A stretch of DNA of 64,000 bases from Sepioteuthis lessoniana (GCA_963585895.1 OY757939.1:58174069-58238068); one strand, 5' to 3'; shown: positions 10,011-20,537, counted from the first letter of the stretch. Translations and numbers: made by a program. The notes: generated by a model not told the origin, from the sequence alone.

Positions 10011-10736
10011 TGTTATATTTTAACCTTTTGACCCGGCCAAAAATGCCATTCAAAGGTGATGCACCGGAAGGAGGTGACACATTCTAATGGCAGTTATGAG
10101 AGGAAATCGCGTGGGCGGAAATTGGCTGATGAAATGGGACGAGCTAAAACATTCCCATGGTACACTCATAGACAGATGCACCGGAAGAGAGTGACCTCTG
10201 AACTGCATGACAATTATTTCCGCTTGATGACGATTAAACATTCGATTTCAAAGATCAAGTGGGCGATCGTGTGGGCGTTGAATTATCATATAACTCAGTC
10301 AAGACGGAAGTCAAGACAATTGAGTTCGACGGGCAGTTGGAGTTGAGTTGAAGATCGGACGGAGTTATTGACGAGATGTGGTAGGGAAAGCCACATCAGG
10401 CCGAAGGGGCCTTTGGGCCCTGATGAGTTGAGATCCGGAGAAGATGCTGATAAGATGCCGTAAAGAAAGCCATCACCCAGCAGAGTGGCCTCTGGACCTC
10501 CGGTTGGGCATCAGAAGAACGAGAAAGACACAACGTTGACGGTCATAACAATGGGGTCAAAATATTGAAGTTTCTGTTCGGTCTCCAACACCCTCTCACA
10601 CGCAAACCTTGAGTAACCCTATTCGAACCCTTGCAATAAAGTGAGAGGTAAATATATTTATAGAGAAGTCTTCCTGCTTCTGTTATTCATTGCGTCAGTA
10701 TGTATCCTACAGGAACATGTATATGAGAATGCAACA
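10011..10736 (+). mobile_element. Solo LTR, family L1 (TGTT...AACA)
   Basis: It begins TGTTATATTTT and ends GCAACA. It includes GACCCGGCC near the 5' end, a TATA-like ATCATATAACTC near 10288, and a polyadenylation signal in GCAATAAAGTGAGAGG near 10636. The order matches 23434-23863, 18238-18820 (reverse) and 28008-28508. Two internal blocks with GCACCGGAAG (10060 and 10170) suggest an internal duplication. No gag or pol lies beside it, so it is a solo LTR. The superfamily (Gypsy or BEL) cannot be decided. Little ORFs inside are not genes. Confidence 0.7.
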
Positions 10737-11010
10737 TGTATAGCAGTGAAAGACAACCCTGATGCATAAAAATATAATCAGCTTCTTTTCTTTTCCTTTT
10801 ATTAGGGACGGGTAGGGTCGAAAACGTCTGGGCTGCACACGCAAGGGTCGAAGTTCGAAACTTCAGTGAACCGCTTTCTTTATCTGATTTAGATCAAAAA
10901 CCTCCTGGTTATATAATATCCCTAACGCCCTCGCATATTCAGTGATCACATCTCTTTCACCCTGATGCCTACGTGATCGTGCTTCTTTTTAGCATGCCAC
11001 CCGCGCAATT
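10737..11010 (+). repeat. Dispersed repeat, paired with 63690-64000
   Basis: Colinear with the last 300 bases of the window. Shared landmarks are TGTATAGCAG/TGTGTAGCAG, CATAAAAATATAAT, CTTCTTTTCTTTT, the GGTCG/GGGTCG block, and CTTCT(A/T)-TAGCATGCCACC. The family is unidentified. The L1 LTR ends directly at its left edge, so the LTR probably inserted into it. Confidence 0.5.
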
Positions 11011-11214
11011 TCCGCGGAATTTCCACGGGGAACACCTGCGTCCTATTTACTTTAGTTTCCAGGGGCATTTCCTGTTATTTGTTTTTTTCGAGTGTCCAAT
11101 TTTCGCAGCTGTATAGATATGTCAAAGGGGGTCTTCAAGTCAATATCCAACACAAGCTTTCGTCGAATCATTTTACTCCTAGCGAGTTTTTATCGTGAGT
11201 TAGAGTTCCCTCTT

Positions 11215-11430
11215 TTTTTACGTCCTGTCGACAAGGCTTAGAATATGCTGGCCCTATCCTCGACAGACTGGTAAGACTATCGTCCAAAAGGTGTATCCAG
11301 GGTATGACACTAAACTGCATCAAACGGTGAGGCTCAAGTTCTGAAATTTTCGAGAGTATGGAGTACTCATTCATTGGCATTACTCCCAGGTCAACTCTTA
11401 CTTAGGGTCCCATCTATGGATCAAATATAT
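11215..11430 (+). mobile_element. S3 element, old copy, tail missing
   Basis: Head decayed (AAGGCTTAGAATATGCTG), then GACACTAAACTGCATCAAAC, GAGTATGGAGTACTCATTCA and GGCATTACTCCCAGGTC. It stops before the internal tandem units. Confidence 0.6.
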
Positions 11431-11439
11431 CTATTTAAA

Positions 11440-12080
11440 ATTTGTTTGTATCAGAGTTGACGACGTAGAACAGTGAAAATTATTTGTTTAACAATAATAA
11501 CTTAAAGTTATATTTGTTGATTAACAATTATTTTTATTAGTGATATGAAACTATATAACTGTTTGGAAAACAAATGAATCTTATAATTAAATAGAAATTG
11601 TTACAGGAAACCTTATTATTTCAGATTAAGCACTGAATTAGTCTGGTCTCTAATGCTTTCAGATAACAAATAATGATAGAGATATCTTAAATAACACGAC
11701 TGTGTACAAATTATTTTTATTAGATAGAGATACTTGATATGAGGGTTTTTTTTCTTTTCTTCGGGTGGACTTGGGTTTATCTTAGTCTCTGTGTCCACCT
11801 CTATTCCTTTGAAAGGACACAAAGACTTTGATTTTCAACATCTGTATTCACCCAAATTCCCACGTTTACCGCACGGTGGGAGAAATATCCATTTGAGGTG
11901 TCCGTTCGTTACGGTGCCTTGGACTACTCTATCACGTTACCTTACAAAACCGTTCTCACGACGGAACCAACCAATGAGAAAACTGCTAAAAGGTCAAGTC
12001 TTGTCAAAAATATCACTGGTTATTTTCCATGACTCTTCTTCTAACGAATCTCAAATGAAATTTTGAGTTCTTATATTTTG
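11440..12080. other. No gene recognised
   Basis: 11440-11730 is AT-rich, with scattered motifs like those in the S3 internal region. 11770-12066 has an open plus frame of 91 aa with no recognisable domain and ordinary composition; I do not call it. Confidence 0.35.
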
Positions 12081-12084
12081 AATG

Positions 12085-12296
12085 AGGTCTGTGGCGTAGT
12101 GGTTAACGTGCTGGACTGCTACATCGTAGTAAACGAGTTCGATCTCCAATCACGCTATTTCGTTCACTTTCAGACTAATACCCTTAAGAATGGCATGAAT
12201 ATCTTTATTCCCCCAGCCATGGGTTAAAGAGTACCACTGCTGTTCTTCTACAAGGGTGACTTTGGCTTTAAATGACCCACAACAGTTTATATGCCT
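12085..12296 (+). mobile_element. SINE S1, tail cut by a LINE fragment
   Basis: The A box is GTGGCGTAGTGGTTA and the B box GAGTTCGATCTCC. The body reads to GGCTTTAAATGACCCACAAC and TTTATATGCC, where the LINE fragment begins. The tail end is missing. Confidence 0.75.
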
Positions 12297-12553
12297 CCCA
12301 TCACGAAAACTATCCAAGGTCAATGAACTAGACACGCAGGACACTGTTGGAGAAGCAAGGACGAGCTCATAAGAGATGTACTCCTATGGGCCCCCATATA
12401 TGGCCGAGCAAAAGCAGGACGACCATCTCGAACAGACATCCAGCAGGTCTGTGAGGATACGGGATGTAGCCCTGAAGACCTGCCAGAGGCGATGAACGAT
12501 AGAGAGAAGTGGCGAGAGAGAGTCAGGAATATCCGTGCTAGTGCCACGTCATT
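12297..12553 (+). mobile_element. RTE-like LINE, 3' fragment
   Basis: Begins CCCATCACGAAAACTATCCA and runs colinear with 56715-56970 through CAGGACACTG, GAGCTCATAAG, GCCGAGCAAAAGCAGGACGA and GAAGACCTGCCAGAGGCGAT to GGAATATCCGTGCTAG. The terminal TGA repeats are replaced by an AAGTGTCGAGT duplication at 12555-12578. Confidence 0.8.
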
Positions 12554-12579
12554 AGGAAGTGTCGAGTAAGTGTCGAGTA

Positions 12580-12960
12580 AATGACCCTTGAACTTCATTT
12601 GAACAATAGCTGATTTGGGATGTATTTTTAGCGTGGGAATAGATTTCGATTATGAAGAAATGTACATATAATGGCGGAGTTTGACGTCACGATTTACTTG
12701 TTTTTGGGTCGACTCGTATTGAGAGAGACAGATCACTCACGCATTTTTTATAGCTATCGACTGAGATCACTCCGCATAAGTGTATAAGCACATACTAACC
12801 AAAATGACCTAAACGCACTCACCAGTGAATGACTTGCAATTCACTAAGTTGCTAAACTTAACTTAAGATCGACCCACATATAGCCAGTATTCTTTTTGTA
12901 TAACGGGAGCTGTCATGCGACAGTTGATAGTATTTCAGTTCATATAGGGACATTATAATT
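12580..12960. other. No feature recognised
   Basis: Mixed sequence with no recognised repeat or gene. Confidence 0.35.
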
Positions 12961-12964
12961 CTTC

Positions 12965-13186
12965 CGAAGAAGTGACCAACCAGTCCGGTTCAGAACATTC
13001 GTCACCAGAGGAGATTAACACACCTTATCGGTTTGGGAAATATCCGATTCCTTGGCCTATAATAATCAAAACAACTTTTGAATATCAAACAAGACGATCC
13101 ATGATTCAAACTGTGCCATCGAGCAGTTTCGGATAGTAAACGTCCCACTAGTTTTGTAGAGAGAGAAATAATCACCAAGGAATAAT
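12965..13186 (+). repeat. Left arm of a ~220-bp inverted repeat
   Basis: From AGAAGTGACCAACCAGTCCG to TCACCAAGGA it matches the reverse complement of 13664-13892 with high identity. Landmarks are TTCGTCACCAGAGGAGAT, GGGAAATATCCGATTCCTTG and GAATATCAAACAAGACGATC. The enclosed ~480 bp is largely an old LINE fragment. Confidence 0.85.
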
Positions 13187-13194
13187 AGAAAGAA

Positions 13195-13625
13195 AGAAAA
13201 TTATCATCTTCATCATCAATGCGGTGTAGACAGCTCGGGTTGTTTTGATTGTTTCTCTCGCCTTCAGTCTCAGTCGGTTATCATACTTGATAAGTCCTCT
13301 AGACAACATACAGTTTCCACACAAAGCGAGTGAATATGTTTCTGTTGGTCGACCAGCACAAGTGAGAAGAAGTCCATAGGAAAACGTCGATAATAATTTT
13401 GTCCTTGATTCACCAGCAGTTCCCTGCATATTTTGCTTTTCTTACGGTTCGTAAGATGAGGGGTAAGTGGCAGTATAGCTACAGTTTTGTGGGATGCTGC
13501 TTCTAGAATTTATTCTGAACAGCTTGCAGCATCCTTGTTTAGTCACATCTAGCTTTTTCTCCAACTGTTTGGTTTGTACCTTAGGAGTACAACCATACAG
13601 TAGTATAAAGTCAACACTTTCCACA
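13195..13625 (-). pseudogene. RTE-like LINE, highly degenerate 3' end inside the inverted repeat
   Basis: The minus-strand frames correspond, with heavy substitution, to the same C-terminal region as 7248-7697. VDFILLYGCTPKVQTKQLEKKLD at 13625-13540 matches VSILLYGCTTWTLTKR-EKKLD. LLLTCAGRPTETYSLALCGN at 13370-13310 matches the GRPARTYIQQLCED segment. CATCATCATCAA at 13208-13220 is the decayed TGA tail. This is among the most diverged copies in the window. Confidence 0.65.
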
Positions 13626-13663
13626 CGAAAGACATCGTATTTCTGATGAACGCGCAGCTCAGT

Positions 13664-13892
13664 TGGAACTCCTTGGTGAGGCTTCTCTCCCCCAAAAGCT
13701 GGTGGGACGTTGAAAATTCGAAACTGTCCCGATAGCACAATTTCAGTCATGGATCGTCTTGTTTGATATTCAAAAGTTATTTTGATTATTATAGGCCAAG
13801 GAATCGGATATTTCCCAAACCGATTAGGCATGGAAATCTCCTCTGGTGACGAATGTTCTGAACCGGATTGGTCGGTCACTTCTTTTGAAGAA
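13664..13892 (-). repeat. Right arm of the ~220-bp inverted repeat
   Basis: Reverse complement of 12965-13186, with differences concentrated near the inner edge (ATTTCCATGCCTAATCGG against ATTAACACACCTTATCGG). The 145-aa minus ORF at 13442-13879 starts in this arm and runs into the LINE fragment, so it is a chance fusion. Confidence 0.85.
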
Positions 13893-13907
13893 TTATGATA
13901 TCAGTTG

Positions 13908-14168
13908 ATTAGAGGTGCCCGTGGTGTAATGGTTATCGTCGTTGGAAATGGACACGGCGACACGAGTTCAAATCCTGGACGAGACTGATTGCATTTCACA
14001 TAGCACTAATACCCTTGGGAAAGGTATGAATCCAATTATTCTCCCTCCGGCTATGGGTAAATAGTTGGTCAGACAAGGTTCTTCAGCCTTGGTTAGGCAA
14101 CTAGTCTAGGAGAAGGAAAACTCTGAATTCAAACCTGTTAAACTCCGCTTAAAAATTGACCTTGTGTC
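13908..14168 (+). mobile_element. SINE S2
   Basis: The head AGGTGCCCGTGGTGTAATGG has an A box, and CACGAGTTCAAATCCTGG a B box. Body landmarks are CATAGCACTAATACCC, GGTTCTTCAGCCTTGGT and GAAAACTCTGAATTC. The tail is replaced by a (TC)n run from 14169. Confidence 0.85.
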
Positions 14169-14199
14169 ATATCCTCTCTCTCTCTCTCTCTCTCTCTTT
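14169..14199. repeat. (TC)n microsatellite
   Basis: About 14 TC units at the S2 3' end, in place of its usual GCCCGAGCGGAGGGG sequence. Confidence 0.9.
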
Positions 14200-14207
14200 A
14201 CGGGTGT

Positions 14208-14340
14208 TTTGACCTCCCAATCGGCTGGGGCTGTAGAATAAGCCGATGGCATTCCTGCAAAGGGATAAGACCCTGACCCCAACGAATGTCTTGGGTAAAA
14301 TGACACTAAATTGCATCTGATGGTGAGTTCTCCAGTCCAG
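14208..14340 (+). mobile_element. S3 element, head only
   Basis: CCCAATCGGCTGGGGCTGTA, then GGATAAGACCCTGACC and GACACTAAATTGCATCTGAT; truncated at about 14340. Confidence 0.75.
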
Positions 14341-14411
14341 TGATTTTTTTTTTGTTATTATTTATCTATTCTATTTTTGTTGCTTTATCATTTCTTATAT
14401 CTGATTCATGG

Positions 14412-14575
14412 GTGGGGAGTCCACGTATCGTAATGGCGAACGTCCTGCTTTGCTGTCAGCAAGTTTGAACAACAGGTGCATTATTCAGTACACTTTTGCA
14501 CAAATAACCCACCAAGGTTGATATGGCATTAAACAAAAAACAAAAAAAAAAAAAACAAAAAAAAAACAAAACCTT
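14412..14575 (+). mobile_element. SINE S1, internally deleted
   Basis: A decayed head (GTCCACGTATCGTAATGGCG) joins almost directly to the hairpin tail (AATAACCCACCAAGGTTGAT, GGCATTAAAC) and an A-rich CAAAAAA run at 14535-14571. Most of the body is missing. Confidence 0.55.
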
Positions 14576-14861
14576 GCTTGACTTATTTCCCTTGTGCAAA
14601 TTGGCATTCATTGTTAAAAAGCCACGACAACCAGGCACCCAGTTACAAATAGGCTCACTGAACTTGTATTGGTATGATAGAATATAGACTTAGAGAAATC
14701 ATAATTCGATGTGCGCTCAGGTATTTACAAAAGTGACTTTAATTTTGCACAGGTGGACATAAAGACAGATACCTATCAAGAATCGGTTTTAGTGTTTGAT
14801 TGCACATAAACACGCGAAGATTATCTTATGCAAAATCCAACCTTCAAGAAAAATAAGAGAC

Positions 14862-15012
14862 GTAGTATTTAACTCATAGCTGGGGGGAGATGAGGAAGTA
14901 TGAATTTCCTCATCTCCCCCACTTTCCTAAGCTCACTAGTCCAACTGCACGACTAGAGTTTGAACTCGCTTACTACGATATCGTAGCCCAGCTCGTTATC
15001 TATTACATCACG
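14862..15012 (-). mobile_element. SINE S1, head and part of body
   Basis: On the minus strand: GTAATAGATAACGAGCTGGG (A-box region), GCGAGTTCAAACTCTAGTCG (B box), and a body to the CATAGCTGGGGGGAG equivalent at 14875-14890. A palindromic GAGGAAGT...CCTCATCTCC segment at 14888-14925 is copy-specific. Confidence 0.65.
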
Positions 15013-15019
15013 CTGAAAC

Positions 15020-17095
15020 CTTCCACTGAGAATTGAGGCACTAAATAAAAAGATTTGGCTAGTCAACCATCTTGCTTTATCAAGATTTCATTAATAATCG
15101 ATTAAATACACAATGACTGGGCCAGTTAGCAAACAAACTGCATTAAATATATTCCTTTTAATATCCATATATTCTGTTTAGAGTGGGACAATTTGAAATA
15201 ATTTATCCTTTTTTTTAAGTATCACTGTTTCAAACACACATGTGACACTGAATTCAAATGATCATCAATTAAGTCAGGTTATCAAAATCAAACGATTCTT
15301 CAGGCGGGGGCTTAGAAGCATTTGACTGCGTAGTTTTACAGAAGATCATCTATAAGACTACACCGAAGTTTGCGTGCGTGTCTCTCCATTCAATTAATGA
15401 ATGATTGATTTTAACGGTATGTCAAACCGGCTTGGGTTAGGGAAACGCATACATTGTACGTTCATATTCATAGAGAAGAGAAAGGACCACCGGAAAGATA
15501 GAACGAACAGAAATGATTCACCGGGGAGAAAATCAGTGAGGGTAAGGCAATGTAAGTATCAACCGAGCGCCACGAGGGCATGACCACTTTAAACCACGGA
15601 ACAATATTTATATTTTTTGAGTAATTGTTTCTTGGGAGTTTATTTATTGCCCACGGTTATATGATATCAAGTATTCCTATAAAATACAAATAATTTACCC
15701 ACAGATGAATAATTTCATGTATTTCTATCTAATACTAATTATTATCTGGTTTCAAATGATTAATTCAATTCAAAAATGGTCTTTTGTTTACACTCAGTGC
15801 AGTTTAGTTCTATCTAAATGTCAGAAACAGTTCTACTTCAAACAATTCAGTTAAGTGTGACGCTGCATAAATGATTATCCCAGGACGAGAGTTCATTTTT
15901 ATGCGCATGTGACGTCGAGGGCAGTCTGGCACTTGACCCTCTGCAAAAATAAGTCCTAGTCAAGACTCGTTTTTCGGGCATATGGTAACTGGCACATAAT
16001 GTCGACGCTGGCGAGGAGGTTTCCAGTTCCCTTTCATATACCCTAACAAGTCCTTCGTTTTCTTATCCCCTCAGATAACGGACAACATGGATTCAAGGTT
16101 AGAAAATATTAACTGTATTCAAATTTCCAAAATTCCCTTGTAATGTTTTAGGGTGAACAAGTCATTTAGCGAGAATTAAGGAAAGCGATACGAAGCTGAA
16201 ACAGATATGTGCAAAAGAAGGAGACTCGATTGATAAATAACACAACCAAAAGATTTCAACACAAGGGTGCATTTAAAATACCACAAAGTTTTATTAGGCG
16301 ACGACCAAACAAATAAGGATAAGATTTAAGAAACAGTTCCTTTTTCTTTTCTCTTTTCTTTTTAAAATACCGGCTATATTAAGCCAGCAGGCAGTATCAG
16401 ACATAAATGTCTCTCAACAGTCCTTTTCTTCTTTCTCCTTTTTTCTTTCTTTCTTTTTTCTTTTACTTGAGAAAATGCTTAAGTCGCCGGGCTGAAGCAT
16501 GTAACAAAGTTCATTTACTAATTTACTGTTGATGAAACAGAATCCTTTCAGTTTCTCTCTTTCTTTTTTGAATACATACAATTCCAATATTTAAGAAGGG
16601 TAGAAAGAAAAACAGTTTAAATTGTACTTATCTTTGGCGAGGCTTAATTTTCAGGTTCCTTTCTTTTACGGAGTTGGCGGAATCGTCAGTGTCTGTCTAG
16701 AACTAAAGATTCTTTTAGCGGGTGAGGGACCTCCCGGAGTTTGGCTATAAGTCAGCATATCTTTCCACGCCGACTTCTGTTCTCCAACTGACGATTCTTT
16801 TCCAAATTTCTCTAACGAAAAAATGTCATTTTGGAACTAAAGGGTCTATGGCCAATCATTTGACTTTTTCCTTCTCCCACCATTCCATCCGGTTATGATA
16901 CTAGAGTTACCTGGATTTCTTTCTTTGTCCAACAGATTACAGGTCATGGAGTGCGGGTAGCTTTGACCTTCATTCTCCGACCGTTTTAGTGGTAGTCTTA
17001 GTGACTGTTGATTCAAACGCAGAAGGGTAGGGGAATTGACCTCCCTTTCCCTCTCTCGTAGCATACCACGTCACATAAGCATGAGTACACTATTT
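15020..17095. other. No gene recognised; AT-rich with pyrimidine tracts
   Basis: 15020-15870 is AT-rich and contains CAATTCAG/AATTTACC-type motifs resembling decayed S3 internal repeats. 15880-16080 is more GC-rich (GTGACGTCGAGGGC, GTCGACGCTGGCGAGG) and could be part of an LTR element, but no partner copy is visible. 16330-16570 holds TTTTCTTTCTCTC-type pyrimidine tracts. The short open frames at 15401-15583 and 16846-17064 show no domain. Confidence 0.4.
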
Positions 17096-17215
17096 AGTTC
17101 TATTTAATCCATAGATAGCACCCTATCAGGTGCTACCACTTATGCTAAACTGAATTGTTTGAAGTAGAACTGTTTATATGTAAAAAATGGATTTGGCATT
17201 AAGCAAACAAAACCC
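17096..17215 (+). mobile_element. S3 element, internally deleted 3' part
   Basis: CCATAGATAGCACCCTATCA appears in the orientation opposite to the following text. Then come ATGCTAAACTGAATTGTTTG and TGGATTTGGCATTAAGCAAA; the hairpin is lost and CAAAC repeats follow. This may be two S3 pieces joined. Confidence 0.5.
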
Positions 17216-17391
17216 AATCGCAAAATATGCAGTTTCTGGTCAAACAGTAATATACGTTATTTTTTTGAATTTTGTTTTTATTGAAAATTCCTTTCTTGTT
17301 TATGTTCTTCTTAGTTCTCCAAGTTTCGGCTGTTTGCTATCCGGCCATCTCCTGGTGTATATACGGTTGGATTGTCAGCATCAATCGTTTA

Positions 17392-17940
17392 TTGCCCAGT
17401 CGGCTGGGGCTGTTGAATATACCGACTACTCCTCTGCAGAAGGGTAAGAACCCACTATGAGTGTCTTAGACATGACACAAAACAATCTGATGATGAGGTT
17501 CCAATGACGCTGGAACTTTAGGGAATGTGGAGTACCCCTTCATTGCCATCGCTCACAGGTCCACTCTAGCCCGGAGTTGTTGCACCTGATAGGGCCTTAT
17601 CTCTGGGTTAAATAAAACTAATATGCGTACTTATGCTAAACTAAATTACTTGAAATAGAAATGTTTGGTTGTTTAAACAGCGTATTCATGCTAAACTGAA
17701 TTGTTTGATATAGAACTGTTTTTGACATTCAAACTGTACTTACGAGAGCTGTTTTTGACATTGAAACTATGATTGTTTGAATTAGAACTGTTTGACAAAA
17801 CTGAATAGTTTGAAATAGACATGGTTTTGACAATTAAACTGTGAACTCATACTAAACTGAATTGTTTGAAATAGAACTGATAATTCGTATAAAATAACCT
17901 ACAAGGGTTGATATGCCAAAAACCACAAACAAACAACCAT
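17392..17940 (+). mobile_element. S3 element, near full length
   Basis: Head CCCAGTCGGCTGGGGCTGTT at 17397, CTCTGCAGAAGGGTAAGA and the mid segment (TTCATTGCCATCGCTCACAG). About five internal units around CTAAACTGAATTGTTTGA-ATAGAACTG span 17635-17880. The hairpin tail ends in CAAACAAACAACC at about 17938. Antisense and sense short ORFs here are not genes. Confidence 0.8.
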
Positions 17941-18068
17941 CAATCGTTTATTATAAAGTTCCATACAAATACACAGGATTTTTTCCTTTATTTATTGGTC
18001 ATGTGACATTTTTTTTTTTTTTGTTTATCACTAAATTTTTTTTTTTTTTTTACTTGTCTGATTGTAGA

Positions 18069-18909
18069 AAGGCGCCTCCGCAGTATCGTGCTTAATGTGT
18101 TGGACCAATATATTGTAACAGGTGAGTTCGAACTAGAGTTATGCAACTGCATTAAATTTCTAACGAAAACCTTTCGGAAAAATATGAAACCTGTTATTCC
18201 TCTCAGCTATGGTTTAAATAGTGCCACAGTTACGTTCTCATAAGCAGATTCATGCAGAAAGGCACACAACAACACAATGATAAACAGACGATGAAGACTT
18301 CTTTAAAAAAATATACCTCTCACTTTATTGTAAGGTTTGCGTGTGAGAGGGAGTTGGTGACGGAACAAAGACTGCAACATATTGACCTCACCAGCCCCTT
18401 CGGACATAGCCGTGTGTCGTTCTCGTTCTCCTGATGCTCAACTGGATGCCCGAGGGCTCAGCTTTCTGCTGGCTTTCTCTACCACATCTTGTCTCTAACT
18501 CATCTGCTCCCAAACTCGCTGACTTCCTGTCTCCACCGAGTTATATAATAGTTCAATCGCCCACTCAATCGCCCACTTAATTTTTGGAATGGCATGTCTG
18601 ATTGTCATCAAGCGGAAATAACTGTCATGCCGTTCAGAGGTCACCCTCTTCCGGTGGATCAATCTATGAGTGTATCATGAGATTTTATCATGTCTCATTT
18701 CGTCAGCCAAATCCGCCTACGCGATTTCTTTCGATTACTGGCCATTGGGATGTGTCACTTCCTTCCGGTGCATCACTTTGGAATGGCATGTTTGGCCGGG
18801 TCGAAGGTCAAAATACAACACCACTATTGTTCTTCTAGGAGAATGGCTTTGGCATTAAATAGCCTACAAAGGTTGATATGCCATTAAACAAAGAAACCAG
18901 ACCAAAAAT
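18069..18909 (+). mobile_element. SINE S1, split by a solo LTR
   Basis: Head from AAAGGCGCCTCCGCAGTATC, with B box GAGTTCGAACTAG at 18123, and body to AAATAGTGCCAC at 18237. It resumes at 18821 (CCACTATTGTTCTTCTAGGA) and ends in a perfect hairpin tail and CCAGACCAAAA. CCAC flanks the LTR on both sides (18234-18237 and 18821-18824). Confidence 0.8.
18238..18820 (-). mobile_element. Solo LTR, family L1, inserted in S1
   Basis: On the minus strand it starts TGTTGTATTTTGACC at 18820. It contains GCACCGGAAGGAAGTGACAC, a TATATAACTCGG box near 18540 and a polyadenylation-region equivalent (CAATAAAGTGAGAGG) near 18315-18330. It ends near 18238. It is closest to 10011-10736 and has a 4-bp target duplication CCAC. 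Six small plus-strand ORFs inside are shadows. Confidence 0.8.
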
Positions 18910-18913
18910 GACA

Positions 18914-19150
18914 GGGCGTGTCCTCGTGGTGTAATGGTTAAAGCGATGGACTGCGGAAACGTAGTAAGCGAGTTCGTACTCCAGTCGCGCTATTTAGTTC
19001 ACTTTCGGGCAAATACCCTTGGGAAAGGTATGAACCCCCATATCCTCCCAGCTATGGGTAAAATAGTACCACTACTGTTCTTCTATGAGAATGACTTTGA
19101 CATTAAATAACCAACAAAGGTTGATATGCCATTAAACAAAGAAACCAAAC
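18914..19150 (+). mobile_element. SINE S1, young subfamily
   Basis: Clean head GTGTCCTCGTGGTGTAATGG, GTTAAAGCGATGGACTGCGG and the B-box variant GAGTTCGTACTCC at about 18972. The body and hairpin tail are intact, ending CCAAACCAAAA. It follows directly on the tail of the previous S1. Confidence 0.9.
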
Positions 19151-19262
19151 CAAAAATGACCCAGTTATGGGTTGAATAGTCTCACTACTGTTCTTCTACG
19201 AGAATGACTTCAGTATTTGATAACCCACAAATGTTGATATGCCATTAAACAACGAAACCGAT
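19151..19262 (+). mobile_element. SINE S1, tail-only fragment
   Basis: From CCCAGTTATGGGTTGAATAG through TGTTCTTCTACGAGAATGAC to a hairpin tail with GATATGCCATTAAACAACGA. It forms a head-to-tail run of S1 pieces with the two preceding copies. Confidence 0.8.
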
Positions 19263-19269
19263 CTACTTT

Positions 19270-19642
19270 AAGATTAACAATGCCTGTTCACGTTAGGGGT
19301 TAGTCATGTCTGTAATTTTTTATTAGACATAACTCAACGATACCGTAGAAAGGCTTGGCCAATATACAAGTATGACAGAATGTTCTCCCCAACCCAATTT
19401 TTTCCAAGTTCAAATACATACATAATTCGCGTTTGGGACGCCGCTCAAGTTTGTTTGATAATATATTTGCATTTTAAGATGTCCCTTCCTTTTTGTTTGC
19501 TTTTTTCTTTATTTGTTTTTGGTGGGTTTTTTTCCTGTTGTAGATTATCAAGGCCTGTTATAGCTTAGTAATGTTTATTTTAAAAAAAGAATAAAAACAG
19601 ACACGACTAACCCATAACGTAAACAGGCATGGCTAATCTACA
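19270..19642. repeat. Small inverted-repeat unit (~52-bp arms)
   Basis: 19270-19325 (AGATTAACAATGCCTGTTCA, GTTAGTCATGTCTGT) matches the reverse complement of 19590-19642. A third, decayed direct copy lies at 19540-19582 (TAGATTATCAAGGCCTGTTA). No transposase is present. It could be a foldback or MITE-like element. Confidence 0.6.
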
Positions 19643-20061
19643 ACCAGAGAAAAGGAAAATGCAAAATGAATAAACGAATAAATAAATAAATAATATGAAC
19701 AAACATAACTAATCGATCACATGAAATATTATTTGCATTTGTATGTAATTTCACAATGGATGGTTAGCACTATCGATTCTACAGTAAATAGACCAGAAGG
19801 CCGGAGAGCACACGGCCGAAAACGTTGTGCATGAAGTACGTGACAGACGAAAGAAATAGTTCGTCGAATAGAAAATTAATTGCAATAAAGCGGACATGAT
19901 AACAAAAATCCTTAGGGAAGAGAAGGAAGTATTACCATCACTAAAATAAATGAATAAATAAAGATTGAAAAAATTGATTAAAAACGGAAAAGGCGAATAA
20001 ATGATTGAAACAGATGGTATCAGAGAAAAATGAAATTTACAATTTGTGAGTTTACACACCA

Positions 20062-20170
20062 ACTAGAACTGGTGGCTTTCTCTGAGGTCCGAGTGACAGC
20101 AAGTCTCCTTAACTTTCCAGGATTCTCTTCAGTATTCCAGCTGACTTCAATCGTACTTTGCACAGTATAT
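20062..20170 (-). mobile_element. R4/Dong-like LINE, 3' scrap
   Basis: GGTGGCTTTCTCTGAGGTCC, CAGCAAGTCTCCTTAAC, TTCAGTATTCCAGCTGA parallel 4340-4440 in order and orientation. Confidence 0.55.
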
Positions 20171-20304
20171 AAAATGAAAAACAAATGAATAATCATGGAC
20201 ATAGTATGCATACTAAGATGACCAAACAGAAAGGCATCAAAACGCCTGTTAGTTTTTTCTTTTTTTTTTGTTTTTGTTTTTTGTTTAATAGCATTGCAGT
20301 CCGT

Positions 20305-20537
20305 GTTTAGTTTCTTTGGTTAATGGCATATCAACCTTTGTAGGTTATCTAATGTCTGAACTATTCTCCTAGAAGAACAGTAGTGGTACTATTTTGCCCA
20401 TAGGTGGGAGGATAAGGGGGTTCTTATCTTTCCCAAGGGTATTTGTCCGAAAGTGAACGTAATAGCGCGACTGGAGTACGAACTCGCTTACTACGACTCC
20501 GCAGACCATCGCTTTAACCATTACACCACGAGGACAC
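20305..20537 (-). mobile_element. SINE S1, young subfamily
   Basis: Full-length on the minus strand: head CGTGGTGTAATGGTTAAAGC at 20525-20506, B-box variant GAGTTCGTACTCC, and tail TAACCAAAGAAACTAAAC. GCAGTC occurs just outside both ends (20286 and 20541) as a partial target duplication. Confidence 0.88.

Noticed and set aside
13908..13985. Second tRNA-like sequence (GGTGCCCGTGGTGTAATGG with GAGTTCAAATCC)
   Set aside because: It is the head of SINE S2, always followed by the same ~200-bp body; not a functional tRNA gene.
15960..16030. GTCGACGCTGGCGAGG as a possible retroviral-type primer-binding region
   Set aside because: No LTR boundary, no paired LTR and no downstream gag or pol were found.
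18914..18990. tRNA-like sequence with A and B boxes, could be called a tRNA gene
   Set aside because: It is the head of SINE S1, repeated many times with the same body and tail, lacks a cloverleaf acceptor pairing, and has a changed B box.
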